Shown here: positions 42,902-50,838 of the stretch, piece by piece
Layout: every line of letters starts with the position of its first letter
Numbering within the stretch: the first letter of the stretch is position 1
Source of the DNA: Parabacteroides massiliensis
GTDB taxonomy: Bacteria; Bacteroidota; Bacteroidia; Bacteroidales; Tannerellaceae
DNA: 64,000 bases
NCBI RefSeq assembly: GCF_900155425.1
Contig: NZ_LT700191.1
Span: 731,918 to 795,917 of the forward strand
Reading direction: 5' to 3'
The notes under the pieces: model-generated
Told to the model about the DNA's origin: nothing
Databases searched by the model: none
The model's input: only the letters and a program-made list of their open reading frames with translations
Translations under genes and position numbers: made by a program

Positions 42902-44005
42902 AATCATAACAAACCCTTATTACAGGCATTAGAAAATGAGGCTTTACTTGATGACTATCGTAAAACATTGAAGGCTTTCTATGGCGTGCTGAAAAGTTCC
43001 GACCGTTATCTTCGTTTTGTTTTCCTTACCGGTGTGACCAAATTTGCACAAGTCAGTGTGTTCAGTGATTTGAACCAGTTGAATGATATCAGTTTGGATT
43101 TGGCCTATGCTACCGTTTGCGGCATTACCAAAGAAGAGTTGACATCGACTTTTGTCCCGGAGTTGGAACGCCAATCGGTAGCCAACAAAATAACATTGGA
43201 TGAAGTTGTGGAAGTGATGACACGCAAATATGATGGATACCACTTTCATCCGAAAGGTGCCGGCGTGTTTAATCCGTTCAGTATTCTCAATTCATTTTAT
43301 AAACTTGAATTTGGCAACTATTGGTTTCAAACGGGGACTCCAACTTTTTTGGTCGAACTGCTTAAAACGAGTAAATATGATTTGCGAATATTAATTGACG
43401 GAGTAGAAGCTACAGCTTCTTCCTTTACAGAATACAGAGTGGAGGCCAACAATCCTATTTCGCTGATTTACCAGAGTGGATATTTGACTATAAAAGGCTA
43501 TGATAAGGAATTCCAACTTTATCGTTTGGCTTTTCCGAATGATGAGGTCCGTTATGGGTTTCTTAATTTTTTAGTTCCGTATTATACGCCAATCAATGAA
43601 GAAGAGCAGGGTTTTTATATCGGTAAATTTATCCAGGAATTGCGTACCGGTGATGTCGATGCTTTCCTTACCCGACTGCAAGCTTTCTTTGCAGATTTTC
43701 CATACGAACTGAATGAAAAGACCGAACGCCATTATCAGGTTGTATTTTATTTGGTTTTCAAATTGATGGGGCAATTCACCGGAGCAGAAGTTCTTAGTGC
43801 CCGCGGACGGGCTGATGCCGTAGTGGAAATGCCTAAATATATCTATGTCTTTGAGTTTAAACTGAATGGAACAGCCGAGCAGGCTCTGCAGCAGATCTGT
43901 GAGAAAGGGTACCTGATTCCTTATCAGGCAGACGGACGTAAATTAGTCAAGGTTGGAGTTGAGTTCAGTGCAGAAAAAAGAAATATAGACCGATGGTTAT
44001 ATTAG
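42899..44005 (+). pseudogene. 5'-truncated AAA-ATPase-like / PD-(D/E)xK nuclease (DUF1703) gene
   Basis: The frame has 368 codons and only a TTG near its 5' end. Complete members are about 520 residues and begin with an ATPase domain; here the Walker A half is gone. The reading enters at KPLLQALENEALLDDYRKTL, which in intact proteins follows the Walker B aspartates. The rest is preserved: FVFLTGVTKFAQVSVFSDLNQLND (about 40-63), the middle domain, and the C-terminal nuclease-like GRADAVVEMPKYIYVFEFKLNGTAEQALQQI (Asp and Glu-x-Lys). About 150 N-terminal residues are missing, so the ATPase is dead; the nuclease-like half could still be made. Confidence 0.8.
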
Positions 44006-44010
44006 TTTAT

Positions 44011-44322
44011 TTAGATCCTAATCATAATTTTCACATCTTTATCAGTCTCAATTTTTTCTTTTTTTCTGATTTCGGCCTTGATAGGGAGCAAATAGGTCTG
44101 AAGTTTTGTATCAAACCAAATGGCGGTTGCCCACTGGCTATTGCCGATTTTTGCAGTCATTTTCAAACGCCCCCAACCTTCTTCCAAGAATTTAAGGTTT
44201 TCTCTTATTTCTTTGGACATTTCTTTAGGAAGGCAAGCTATGTACCAACCACACGTTCCGCCAGTCGATGAGTAGTTCCACACTTTGGCGGTAAACTCAT
44301 ACTTAATTCCTTTATTTTCCAT
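44011..44322 (-). CDS. DUF1905 domain protein
   Basis: This protein has 103 residues: YEFTAKVWNYSSTGGTCGWYIACLPKEMSKEIRE, GWGRLKMTAKIGNSQWATAIWFDTKLQTYLLPIKAEIRKKEKI. This matches DUF1905, a small beta-rich domain of unknown function. The Met at 44322 directly precedes the domain, so the start is firm. A textbook promoter ends five bases before the ATG, so the message may be leaderless. It is downstream of and co-directional with the AlbA_2 gene. Confidence 0.8.
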   Translation of the reverse strand: MENKGIKYEFTAKVWNYSSTGGTCGWYIACLPKEMSKEIRENLKFLEEGWGRLKMTAKIGNSQWATAIWFDTKLQTYLLPIKAEIRKKEKIETDKDVKIMIRI

Positions 44323-44326
44323 CTCA

Positions 44327-44357
44327 CAAATATAGAGGTTAATCGGGTTATTTCAAA
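44327..44357 (-). promoter_or_regulatory. Promoter of the DUF1905 gene
   Basis: On the minus strand TTTG (plus-strand 44354-44357), 19 bases, then TATATTTG (44327-44334): an exact consensus. The -33 element lies inside the 3' end of the AlbA_2 gene. Transcription should start at or next to the ATG. Confidence 0.75.
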
Positions 44358-45730
44358 TAATATCCCCCTGTTTTAGGTGCACCTCTAAATTCTATCAAGT
44401 TTTTATCTTGTAAAACCTTGATATATCGCATAGTCATTCTTAAACTCTTGTTAATATACTTACTGATTTCAGAAGCATTTAAAGCGGAAGTGGTTGTCAG
44501 TAGATTGAGAATAGCTTGTTCATTCTTGTTTATAGTATCATTTACTATGTCATTTACTCTGCCATTTACAGTGTCATAGTTGGCAGAGTTAGTGACTTGG
44601 CGTTTGAATACTACCGTAAACATTCCCTCCGTATGAAATTCCGGCTCAGGCAGATTCGCTTCTTTCATAGCTTCCTGCATACGAGGAATGCCGGAAGCAA
44701 CTTTTTCCACTAAGTGCATACGGGTAAACAATCCGAATATTAGCGGATTACGTGTCATACTTTTATGCCCGAAATCTTTGGCTACGATAGGTAAAAGCCC
44801 TCCGGGATTGGAAACTTCTACTCTATCATCGAACATTTCTATTGTAATGGTAGCTCCTTGTTCATAGTAGTCACGATGTGACAGAGCATTTATAACAGCT
44901 TCCTTAAATACAGTTAGAGGGATTTCCCAAATTTCTTCTCTCGGTCCGGGGCCTTCTATTTTGTAGGCAACTTGAAGTTTACTTTCAAGCCATGCCATTG
45001 CCTGCAAATACTGTTGATATAGCGGACCACCAAAAGACTTATCATCTATGATATATACTTTAGTCGTTCCCTTGAAAAGAACACATCTTGTTATTGCATG
45101 TGGAAATTTCCGTTCCGGCTCTTTCCCGAAGAACATGGCAGTGCCATTCTTGGCTATTCCCTTATCTGTAAACAGTTCCAGATTCTCGAATATCTGTTTG
45201 TCGCCTGTGGATGAACTTAGTTGTGCTTCCGTACGGAAGTCTTTTATCGCTTGTTCATCTGCATCAGTGTCGATGTTGAACCAAGAACAGGGAATGTGGT
45301 CAAAAAAGATTTTGTTGCATTCCTGAAAGAAGTAGCGCATTTCTTCGACTGTACGAAGTTTCTGCGAGTTTGCTCCCTCACGCACATAGATAGAACCGGA
45401 AAATATATAAGGTTTATCTTTTCCGGACGGAATATCAATTACCCAAACTGTTTTGCCTTCAACATTTACCGAATACAATTCGCAATGAAGAGCCGGAGAT
45501 ATTTCGCTGATAGAACTTTGAATGGCGGAACGTTTGTCGTTCTCTAAATTCGTACCTACGACTTGCCCATTGTCATCCACACCAATAAGTAAATATCCCC
45601 CGTCAGCATTGGCAAAAGCGCAAATTTCTTCTGTCAATTCACGTACCTTTGAAGGAGCACGAACTTTAAATTCTACATTGTAGCCTTCTCCGCTATCAAT
45701 GAGCGATTGTATGGTTTCTGTATTCAGCAT
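44348..45730 (-). CDS. AlbA_2 / HATPase_c_4 ATP-binding regulator
   Basis: This protein has 460 residues in three parts. The first is a Schlafen AlbA_2 DNA-binding-type domain (about 10-125: GYNVEFKVRA, ICAFANADGGYLLIGVDDNGQVVG, YIFSGSIYVREGANSQ). The second is a GHKL-type ATPase-like region (about 265-365: VFKEAVINALSHRDYYEQGATITIEMFDDRVEVSNPGGL). The third is a C-terminal winged helix (STTSALNASEISKYINKSLRMTMRYIKVL). Such proteins are annotated as RecG-like or putative transcriptional regulators; the target is unknown. A TAACTTTG box lies at 45751-45758. A 60-base piece of a related gene survives at 42781. Confidence 0.8.
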   Translation of the reverse strand: MLNTETIQSLIDSGEGYNVEFKVRAPSKVRELTEEICAFANADGGYLLIGVDDNGQVVGTNLENDKRSAIQSSISEISPALHCELYSVNVEGKTVWVIDIPSGKDKPYIFSGSIYVREGANSQKLRTVEEMRYFFQECNKIFFDHIPCSWFNIDTDADEQAIKDFRTEAQLSSSTGDKQIFENLELFTDKGIAKNGTAMFFGKEPERKFPHAITRCVLFKGTTKVYIIDDKSFGGPLYQQYLQAMAWLESKLQVAYKIEGPGPREEIWEIPLTVFKEAVINALSHRDYYEQGATITIEMFDDRVEVSNPGGLLPIVAKDFGHKSMTRNPLIFGLFTRMHLVEKVASGIPRMQEAMKEANLPEPEFHTEGMFTVVFKRQVTNSANYDTVNGRVNDIVNDTINKNEQAILNLLTTTSALNASEISKYINKSLRMTMRYIKVLQDKNLIEFRGAPKTGGYYLK

Positions 45731-45838
45731 GGATTCTTATGGTTAGGACACAAAGTTAGTTATTTGTTCTATATAACTCCATGAAGTTTTATTTTATTTA
45801 TCTCCAATCGCGTCTTTGAGGTATATTCGCAATACGTC

Positions 45839-45986
45839 ATGGGAAAAGTTTCTCAAATATCTACTCCTACTTCGGAAACCATAGAGACTTTGATAGGAAA
45901 AGAACTTTACCAAATATGGAATGCGCTTTGTCTTTTAATAGAACATAAATATGAGATGGAACGATTATGGAACAGTGGCGGATTTC
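45839..45986 (+). pseudogene. DUF3788-like fragment (N-terminal part)
   Basis: SETIETLIGKELYQIWNALCLLIEHKYEMERLWNSGG fits the opening of small DUF3788 proteins. After the WNSGG motif the homology stops, and the frame runs on through sequence that belongs to the HxlR fragment on the other strand, ending at 46036. The junction must lie close to 45985. Confidence 0.55.
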
Positions 45987-46260
45987 TTTCGATGCATCAT
46001 TATAGATTTCATGTTCTTTTGTGCCCACTCCGTTAATGAAACAATGATAGGGACAAGAGATTTACCGATTTCTGTCAATTCATATTCTACCCGAATAGGA
46101 ACTTCGGGAAATACCGTCCTTTTGACTAAATCATCTGCTTCCAATGTGCGTAATGTATTGGATAACACTTTTGTAGAAATATCCGGAATAAGTTTTCCCA
46201 ATTGGTTGAATCGAATAGACCCCGTTTCACTCAAAACAAGGACGACCAGTAATGTATCAA
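45965..46260 (-). pseudogene. HxlR-family regulator fragment
   Basis: The recognisable part reads LLVVLVLSETGSIRFNQLGK, LIPDISTKVLSNTLRTLEADDLVKRTVF, PEVPIRVEYELTEIGKSLVPII: most of the HxlR winged helix. The N-terminal Cys-containing segment and the GGKW motif expected before LLVVLVL are absent; the frame upstream reads unrelated FFWVDT. Its C-terminus fuses with the DUF3788 fragment. Both ends are thus cut, and no ATG is available. Confidence 0.7.
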
Positions 46261-46279
46261 CCCAAAAAAATACAGTAGT

Positions 46280-47035
46280 ATGGATAGATTTTTATTTGTG
46301 GCAATCTTTTTAGTGCTTTCTTGTGCTACAATTACAACACAAAAAAAGACTGTAATGTTTGACCTGTCACATGGGCAATGTCAAGATACCCCTCCCGGAC
46401 ATGAATATTATACGGATATAGTTCCGGACTACAAAGCATTGATAGAACAAGCCGGAGCAAGTTGGCAACAAAACGATAGTGCAACAATAACACCTGATTT
46501 ATTGAGAAATGTAGATGTACTGATTATGTTGTCTCCTCTCTCAAAAAATCTTCAAAAGAACATTTCCAACACGGAACAAAACGCGATCATTAACTTTATA
46601 AGACAAGGTGGTAAAGTTTTGCTTTTCATAGACGAAGAGCATAGAGTGGATTTACGTAAATATGGGGCAAATGAAATAACAAAGGCTTTCGGCATAGAAC
46701 TGGGATTTGACATCGAGGGAATTTCAAAAAATTGCGGTGCGGTTTCTTTTGAAAATGAGATATTCAAAAAACGCCGGGAAATTCCATATAGCGGAGCAAG
46801 AGCCATAAAGGGAGGAATTCCTGCCAGTATCTGTTTGGATGGCGGATATTTACATTCTTCCTATGTCATGCTTGATAATGGCGGAAAGTTATTTGTCGCA
46901 GCAGATGCGATGGTCGGGCAATTAATGGGCTATCCTGATGGGGTTAGGAATACGTTTAATAAACTGCAAACTCGTTGGTGGGGGAAAGATAGCCGCATAT
47001 TCATGCAAGAGTTGGTACAGTGGGTGTTAAAATAG
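46280..47035 (+). CDS. Lipoprotein of unknown function, Rossmann/amidotransferase-like
   Basis: This protein has 251 residues with a short lipoprotein-type leader (MDRFLFVAIFLVLSCATITTQ). VMFDLSHGQCQD, DVLIMLSPLSKNLQKN, GGKVLLFIDEEHRVDLRKYGANEITKAFGIEL and GGKLFVAADAMVGQLMGYP suggest a class I amidotransferase-like or DUF4350-like alpha/beta fold, in which a gatekeeping Cys nucleophile is not obvious. It appears complete. It sits between an HxlR fragment and a radical SAM fragment and is one of the few intact genes of the island. I do not recognise a specific family. Confidence 0.6.
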   Translation: MDRFLFVAIFLVLSCATITTQKKTVMFDLSHGQCQDTPPGHEYYTDIVPDYKALIEQAGASWQQNDSATITPDLLRNVDVLIMLSPLSKNLQKNISNTEQNAIINFIRQGGKVLLFIDEEHRVDLRKYGANEITKAFGIELGFDIEGISKNCGAVSFENEIFKKRREIPYSGARAIKGGIPASICLDGGYLHSSYVMLDNGGKLFVAADAMVGQLMGYPDGVRNTFNKLQTRWWGKDSRIFMQELVQWVLK

Positions 47036-47106
47036 AAATAAGGCGCTGCAATGCAGTACAATAATAGTAACATTAATTTTACAAACAATAAAAAGTATTT
47101 TCAAGA

Positions 47107-47256
47107 ATGAACGGTTATTCCGTTATGAGAACAGCACAAGATTACCCCTGTGCAAGTGATTCCAAAAAACAACAAGTCATCAGTATGGAATACTTTGCTT
47201 TTCAATGGCATGTTACAGATAATTGCGACCAACATTGCAAACACTGCTATTATCGA
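47107..47256 (+). pseudogene. Radical SAM protein fragment (N-terminus with the Fe-S motif)
   Basis: About 50 codons: YSVMRTAQDYPCASDSKKQQ, then ISMEYFAFQWHVTDNCDQHC and KHCYYRD. It holds the CxxxCxxC cluster motif (C-D-Q-H-C-K-H-C) of radical SAM enzymes, in a setting like peptide maturases. Right after CYYRD the plus-strand frame becomes the antisense of a DUF4143 ATPase, so the enzyme is cut off at its third cluster cysteine. The frame runs on to 47526 without meaning. Confidence 0.7.
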
Positions 47257-47617
47257 GATTGTAACAAACCTGAATCGCCGTGTAATCATCGGGAATATAG
47301 AAGTCAACTTCAATATTTTGATTGTAGAAATAAACAGCATCATTTCGTCCGTATTTACGCAGTAGATTTACGGCTACCATATTCTCCAGCAAAAGAAGTG
47401 TTCCCATCCAATAAAAAGAGACACGCCTTGCGTAAAGTAGTTGTTACATCCGTTGATAGAGCAGATAAGATTTTCCTGCACGTCGGATGCCTACAAAAAC
47501 ATAGTTTCCAAACTCTTCGAAAGTGAAATTCCGTGGAATTACCTTGTATCTTGGAACTTCCTGTTGATTATCGGCTATAACCGTTCTCAGAATATTTTTG
47601 TCCTTGGTTTCCTGTTT
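47250..47617 (-). pseudogene. AAA_14/DUF4143 ATPase, internally deleted with a nonsense codon
   Basis: Read on the minus strand: KQETKDKNILRTVIADNQQE, VPRYKVIPRNFTFEEFGNY, then VFVGIRRAGKSYLLYQRM (Walker A GIRRAGKS) followed by TAA where CAA (Gln) is expected. The same frame continues QLLYARRVSFYW and jumps to MGTLLLLENMVAVNLLRKYG and AVYFYNQNIEVDFYIPD of the C-terminal DUF4143 domain. Most of the ATPase and linker is missing. There is no ATG at the front, and the C-terminus is cut where the radical SAM fragment begins. Intact proteins of this type are around 380-400 residues. Confidence 0.75.
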
Positions 47618-47737
47618 TTATTCTACTAACAACACAAAGACAACGCATTTTCATTTTACGCACAGAACAAAAAGTCCTATTTTTTATTTTACACACAAAA
47701 CATCCACTAATCGGAAACATGATAAACAAAAAAAATA

Positions 47738-48694
47738 TTAGACTAGTAATGTTTCAATCTTTTTACGGGGAGAATAAGGAGTTTGCTTTGCATAACCAAT
47801 TCTCATTATTAATGTTGGGTGTTCCTTATTGACAGGTAATTTCTCTCGTAAATCAAAGGCTAATACTGCAACTTCGCACGGCTGATTCAAGAAAGCATAA
47901 GAAATCCCGATCTCTGTTACTTTTAACAGAAAGCGTTGGAGAGTTCGCCCCAAGTTAATCCACTCTTTGATTGTATCTTGTTGCGTGGTGCATACAACAA
48001 AATGCGAAGAAGAATCTATTTTCTTTCTATCCGATTTGTTTTGCACATTAGGTTTTAAGAATAAGCTAACTATGGGACGTGCTAATATTTTAGGAAGTGG
48101 CGGATTTCCGAAAACCAAATAACTTAGCCCATTATGTGTAGCCTCAACTTGTTTTTTATTAAACCTCATCCACGAAAGCAATTCATTCTTGAAAGCAATA
48201 TCAGTCATTTGAATTTCATTCCCTTTCATTATGTATTGAGTTATTGTATTTGCAAATGACGTACTTATTTCAGTAAAGTAGAATTGAACACCATTTTCTT
48301 TTGGAATGGATTGAAGTTGTTGTAGAATTTCATCTGATATTTTATTACCATTATAGATATTGCGGTTTGTCTGTCGTTTCTCAATTTGATGGAATAGGGA
48401 ATCTTCAATTGTGAGATCATTTTTCGTTAATTCAAGAATAATCGCTTCTATACTGCATTCTATTATATGGGTAGTGTAACCAAAATAGCTGGCAGCGATA
48501 CATAAGTTTTCAACAGCACAGCCTAAGCTAATAAATAACTCACGATTGTTTCTATCAACGACAGGTAACGCTACATCTAAGTTGGGGAGAACCGTAATAG
48601 TACTGTCCGTAATATGAAACTTCCAAGGCTGTGTGTTATGTCCCGAAGGAGCTTTGGAAGCATAACTGGCTATTTGTATGAAATCAGTTTTCAT
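47738..48694 (-). CDS. Nitroreductase-fold (Acg-like) FMN protein
   Basis: This protein has 318 residues. It opens IQIASYASKAPSGHNTQPWKFHI, the hallmark of the Acg/nitroreductase family, in which Ser and Asn contact FMN. LFISLGCAVENLCIAASYFGY and KEWINLGRTLQRFLLKVTEIGISYAFLNQPCE follow the two-subdomain layout of Acg-type proteins. It has no signal peptide. It overlaps the TetR gene by 11 bases and is co-transcribed with it, so the regulator presumably responds to a compound handled by this flavoprotein. Confidence 0.82.
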   Translation of the reverse strand: MKTDFIQIASYASKAPSGHNTQPWKFHITDSTITVLPNLDVALPVVDRNNRELFISLGCAVENLCIAASYFGYTTHIIECSIEAIILELTKNDLTIEDSLFHQIEKRQTNRNIYNGNKISDEILQQLQSIPKENGVQFYFTEISTSFANTITQYIMKGNEIQMTDIAFKNELLSWMRFNKKQVEATHNGLSYLVFGNPPLPKILARPIVSLFLKPNVQNKSDRKKIDSSSHFVVCTTQQDTIKEWINLGRTLQRFLLKVTEIGISYAFLNQPCEVAVLAFDLREKLPVNKEHPTLIMRIGYAKQTPYSPRKKIETLLV

Positions 48695-49307
48695 CTTGAA
48701 ATACCTTATTTATTAAAACTTCAATTCCTTCGTTTATTTGTTCCCATCCTGAATTCTCATTCAGAGGAATACCATTGTAAACCGGACAAAAATCTTCCAG
48801 CATCACCAGATAAGTAATTGATGCTGTCAGCATAGAGGCTATTGCTGCAATTTCCTTTTGGGGATGCCCTGTTAGTTCGCTTACTTTCTTTACAAGGTCT
48901 ATTCCCACTTTTTCCCGTTGCTCTCTTAGCTTTACAATCATATCATTATTACAAGATAATTCCCAACGATAAAGTCTTTTCAAAGTAGGATTATTCCTTA
49001 ATTGCTCAATCTGTCCTTGAAACATACTTTTCACGAATGCAGGTAGTTTTTCACGACTGGGGCATTCAAGAGGGAAATTGATCCAAAAATCATGTTGTCG
49101 TATGTAAGCAGCCATAAGTCCCTCTACCGAACCGAAATAACGGTATATCAATATCTTTGAAACACCTGATTGGGTAGCTATAGCGTTAATGCCGATTTTC
49201 TCGAAGCCATCTTCGGCAATCATTTTACCGATAGTATCTAACAACCGCTTTTCGGTAGTTTCCCGATCTCTTTCTCCTGTTATGCTTTTCCCTTTCATTT
49301 TACGCAT
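48684..49307 (-). CDS. TetR/AcrR-family repressor
   Basis: This protein has 207 residues; the start may be Met4 (MKGKSITGERDRE, 49298). The N-terminal helix-turn-helix is RLLDTIGKMIAEDGFEKIGINAIATQSGVSKILIYRYFGSVEGLMAAYI; the rest is a helical ligand domain with TLKRLYRWELSCNNDMIVKL. It should repress itself and the downstream nitroreductase gene. Two 18-base operator-like sites flank the -7 box directly upstream, one touching the start codon, which strongly supports autoregulation. Confidence 0.9.
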   Translation of the reverse strand: MRKMKGKSITGERDRETTEKRLLDTIGKMIAEDGFEKIGINAIATQSGVSKILIYRYFGSVEGLMAAYIRQHDFWINFPLECPSREKLPAFVKSMFQGQIEQLRNNPTLKRLYRWELSCNNDMIVKLREQREKVGIDLVKKVSELTGHPQKEIAAIASMLTASITYLVMLEDFCPVYNGIPLNENSGWEQINEGIEVLINKVFQDEN

Positions 49308-49355
49308 TGTTACTATTTGGGAACAAATATATGTTACTTATCGGGAACATACAAA
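49308..49355 (-). promoter_or_regulatory. TetR promoter with two tandem operators
   Basis: On the minus strand the promoter is TTTG (49352-49355), 20 bases, TATATTTG (49324-49331). Two related sites occur in plus-strand reading: TGTTACTATTTGGGAACA (49308-49325) and TGTTACTTATCGGGAACA (49332-49349), both with TGTT and AACA ends. One fills the -33/-7 spacer; the other covers the start point. The centres are 24 bases apart. Confidence 0.8.
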
Positions 49356-49507
49356 TAATCTGCTTGGTAAATTTGCAGTGGTAGAAAGTTTTTTTGTTAT
49401 CAAGCCAATGCTGAACTTACTATGTCATCCTTAGACAGTTTAGAAAACGTCTCTTGATTCTTCTTTCATTTGCTGGTGAAAATAGAATCAACATGTTTTA
49501 TGAACCA

Positions 49508-50269
49508 TTACACGAAGTTAATTTCACCCATGAAGTAAGAGAAAGTAAACAGGTCGATAGGTAGTCTTGTAAACGGATTACTTGACTTGTAGGAAAGAAC
49601 CTTGTTTATATCCTCTTTATTGATAGCTCTTTTGGCTGTCTTTTCATGTAGTTTGGATACTTTATACTTTTTGAAAGGATAATATTCAGCCTTGACAATG
49701 TTTTCTTCAATAGCCAAATTGTAAATCGCTCTTAAAGTTCTGAAACGAATACCGATTGTATTTTCTTTGATATTGTTTGAGCGTAGCCATGTTTCATATT
49801 TTCGTAGCCAAGCTGTATCAATATCTGGGAAATAGATATTCAGATGTTTGTTGAACTTGATAAGCGAGTTATAAACTTGCTTAACAGAAAGCATATATCC
49901 AGTACGTTTCTCTGTTGAAAGCCTCTCCATGTAGCCTAAAAAGACTTCGCCAACAGTTTTCAGTTTTATAGGATTGTTTACTTTTTCAGCCAATGTGGTT
50001 GCTGTAAAATCCTTTTCCATAGCCTTTAATTCCAAAATTTTATCCGTATAGGCTTTTGTTTTCTCTGTAATCACCTTTTCGATATACTCCTTGTTTGGAC
50101 ATTTGGAAGTAGGTTTATTGGCTTTGAAGTCCCAATACTTAGGATCAAGCGAGATTCCAAGACTTTCATACTTCATCTTTCTGTCTTTGCAGATTCTAAT
50201 CATCAAAGGTGATTCATTGTTTTTCAATACTTTAGATTTGTAACATACGACATTGATAGTTGTACTCAT
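49508..50269 (-). pseudogene. Tyrosine integrase, C-terminally truncated
   Basis: This frame has 253 codons. The N-terminal arm-binding domain is complete (INVVCYKSKVLKNNESPLMI, RKMKYESLGISLDPKYWDF). The SAM-like core-binding domain follows (about 100-205, YLSVKQVYNSLIKFNKHLNIYF and WLRKYETWLRSNNIKEN). The catalytic domain breaks off at FTFSYFMGEINFV, before the Arg, His-x2-Arg and Tyr boxes. Intact relatives have about 400 residues. It starts 136 bases from the 3' end of tRNA-Phe and points away from it, as expected of an element inserted at that tRNA. It cannot be active. Confidence 0.82.
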
Positions 50270-50270
50270 G

Positions 50271-50302
50271 GTTTAAACGCTGGTTTAAACATCGGTTTAA
50301 AC
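50271..50302. repeat. Three GTTTAAAC copies, 12-base period
   Basis: The palindrome GTTTAAAC stands at 50271, 50283 and 50295, exactly 12 bases apart, directly before the integrase ATG at 50269. Confidence 0.85.
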
Positions 50303-50404
50303 AAACACCGAAAAACACCGAAAATAGTGGAATTTGAAGAGAAAAACTAGTGAAAAGACATAAAAAAAGCAGTTACATTTGATTGTAACTGCTTGATTTT
50401 CAGG

Positions 50405-50477
50405 TGGTGCCACCAGGAATCGAACCGGGGACACAAGGATTTTCAGTCCTTTGCTCTACCAACTGAGCTATGGCACC
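50405..50477 (-). tRNA. tRNA-Phe(GAA)
   Basis: The minus strand reads GGTGCCATAGCTCAG at the start. The anticodon stem-loop AGGACTGAAAATCCT gives GAA, the T-arm is GGTTCGATTCC, and the acceptor is TGGCACC with discriminator A. It is 73 bases. It is the likely attachment site of the decayed island to its left. Confidence 0.95.
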
Positions 50478-50497
50478 ATTGTTTTGTTTGACGGGTG

Positions 50498-50528
50498 CAA
50501 AGGTAAACTTTATTTATTACACTCCAAA
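50498..50528 (-). promoter_or_regulatory. Promoter of tRNA-Phe
   Basis: On the minus strand TTTG (plus-strand 50525-50528), 19 bases, TACCTTTG (50498-50505). Confidence 0.75.
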
Positions 50529-50617
50529 CGTTTCAATGGAAAAATATTCAAAGAAAATATATTTTAAGGAGGAAATGAAAAAAAATACACTTCATTTGAA
50601 AAAAAACGGCAAAACTA

Positions 50618-50647
50618 TTTGCAGTTTAAAAATTAGTTGTACCTTTG
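50618..50647 (+). promoter_or_regulatory. Promoter of tRNA-Pro
   Basis: TTTG (50618-50621), 18 bases, TACCTTTG (50640-50647), 16 bases before the tRNA. Confidence 0.7.
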
Positions 50648-50663
50648 CAGCCGTAATCAAAAA

Positions 50664-50737
50664 CGGGATGTAGCACAGTTGGCTAGCGCGCCACGTTCGG
50701 GACGTGGAGGTCGGAAGTTCGAGTCTTCTCATCCCGA
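50664..50737 (+). tRNA. tRNA-Pro(CGG)
   Basis: The acceptor CGGGATG pairs with CATCCCG, discriminator A. The anticodon stem CCACG/CGTGG holds the loop TTCGGGA, anticodon CGG. It is 74 bases. A T-rich stretch after AGAGGATATATTAAAAGATATGTCCTCTT (a hairpin at about 50745-50775, split here only by the reader) serves as terminator. Confidence 0.93.
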
Positions 50738-50838
50738 CTACAGAAAGAGGATATATTAAAAGATATGTCCTCTTTTCTTTTTTTATTCACACGGACAAAA
50801 ATATTCTTTTACTCTCCCATTTATAAAACAGACAGCAT

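Noticed and set aside
23160-50480. Duplicated 3' ends of tRNA-Gly or tRNA-Phe marking the far attachment sites
   Set aside because: I looked for the T-arm and acceptor sequence to the expected side of each integrase and saw no second copy, so island limits stay undefined.
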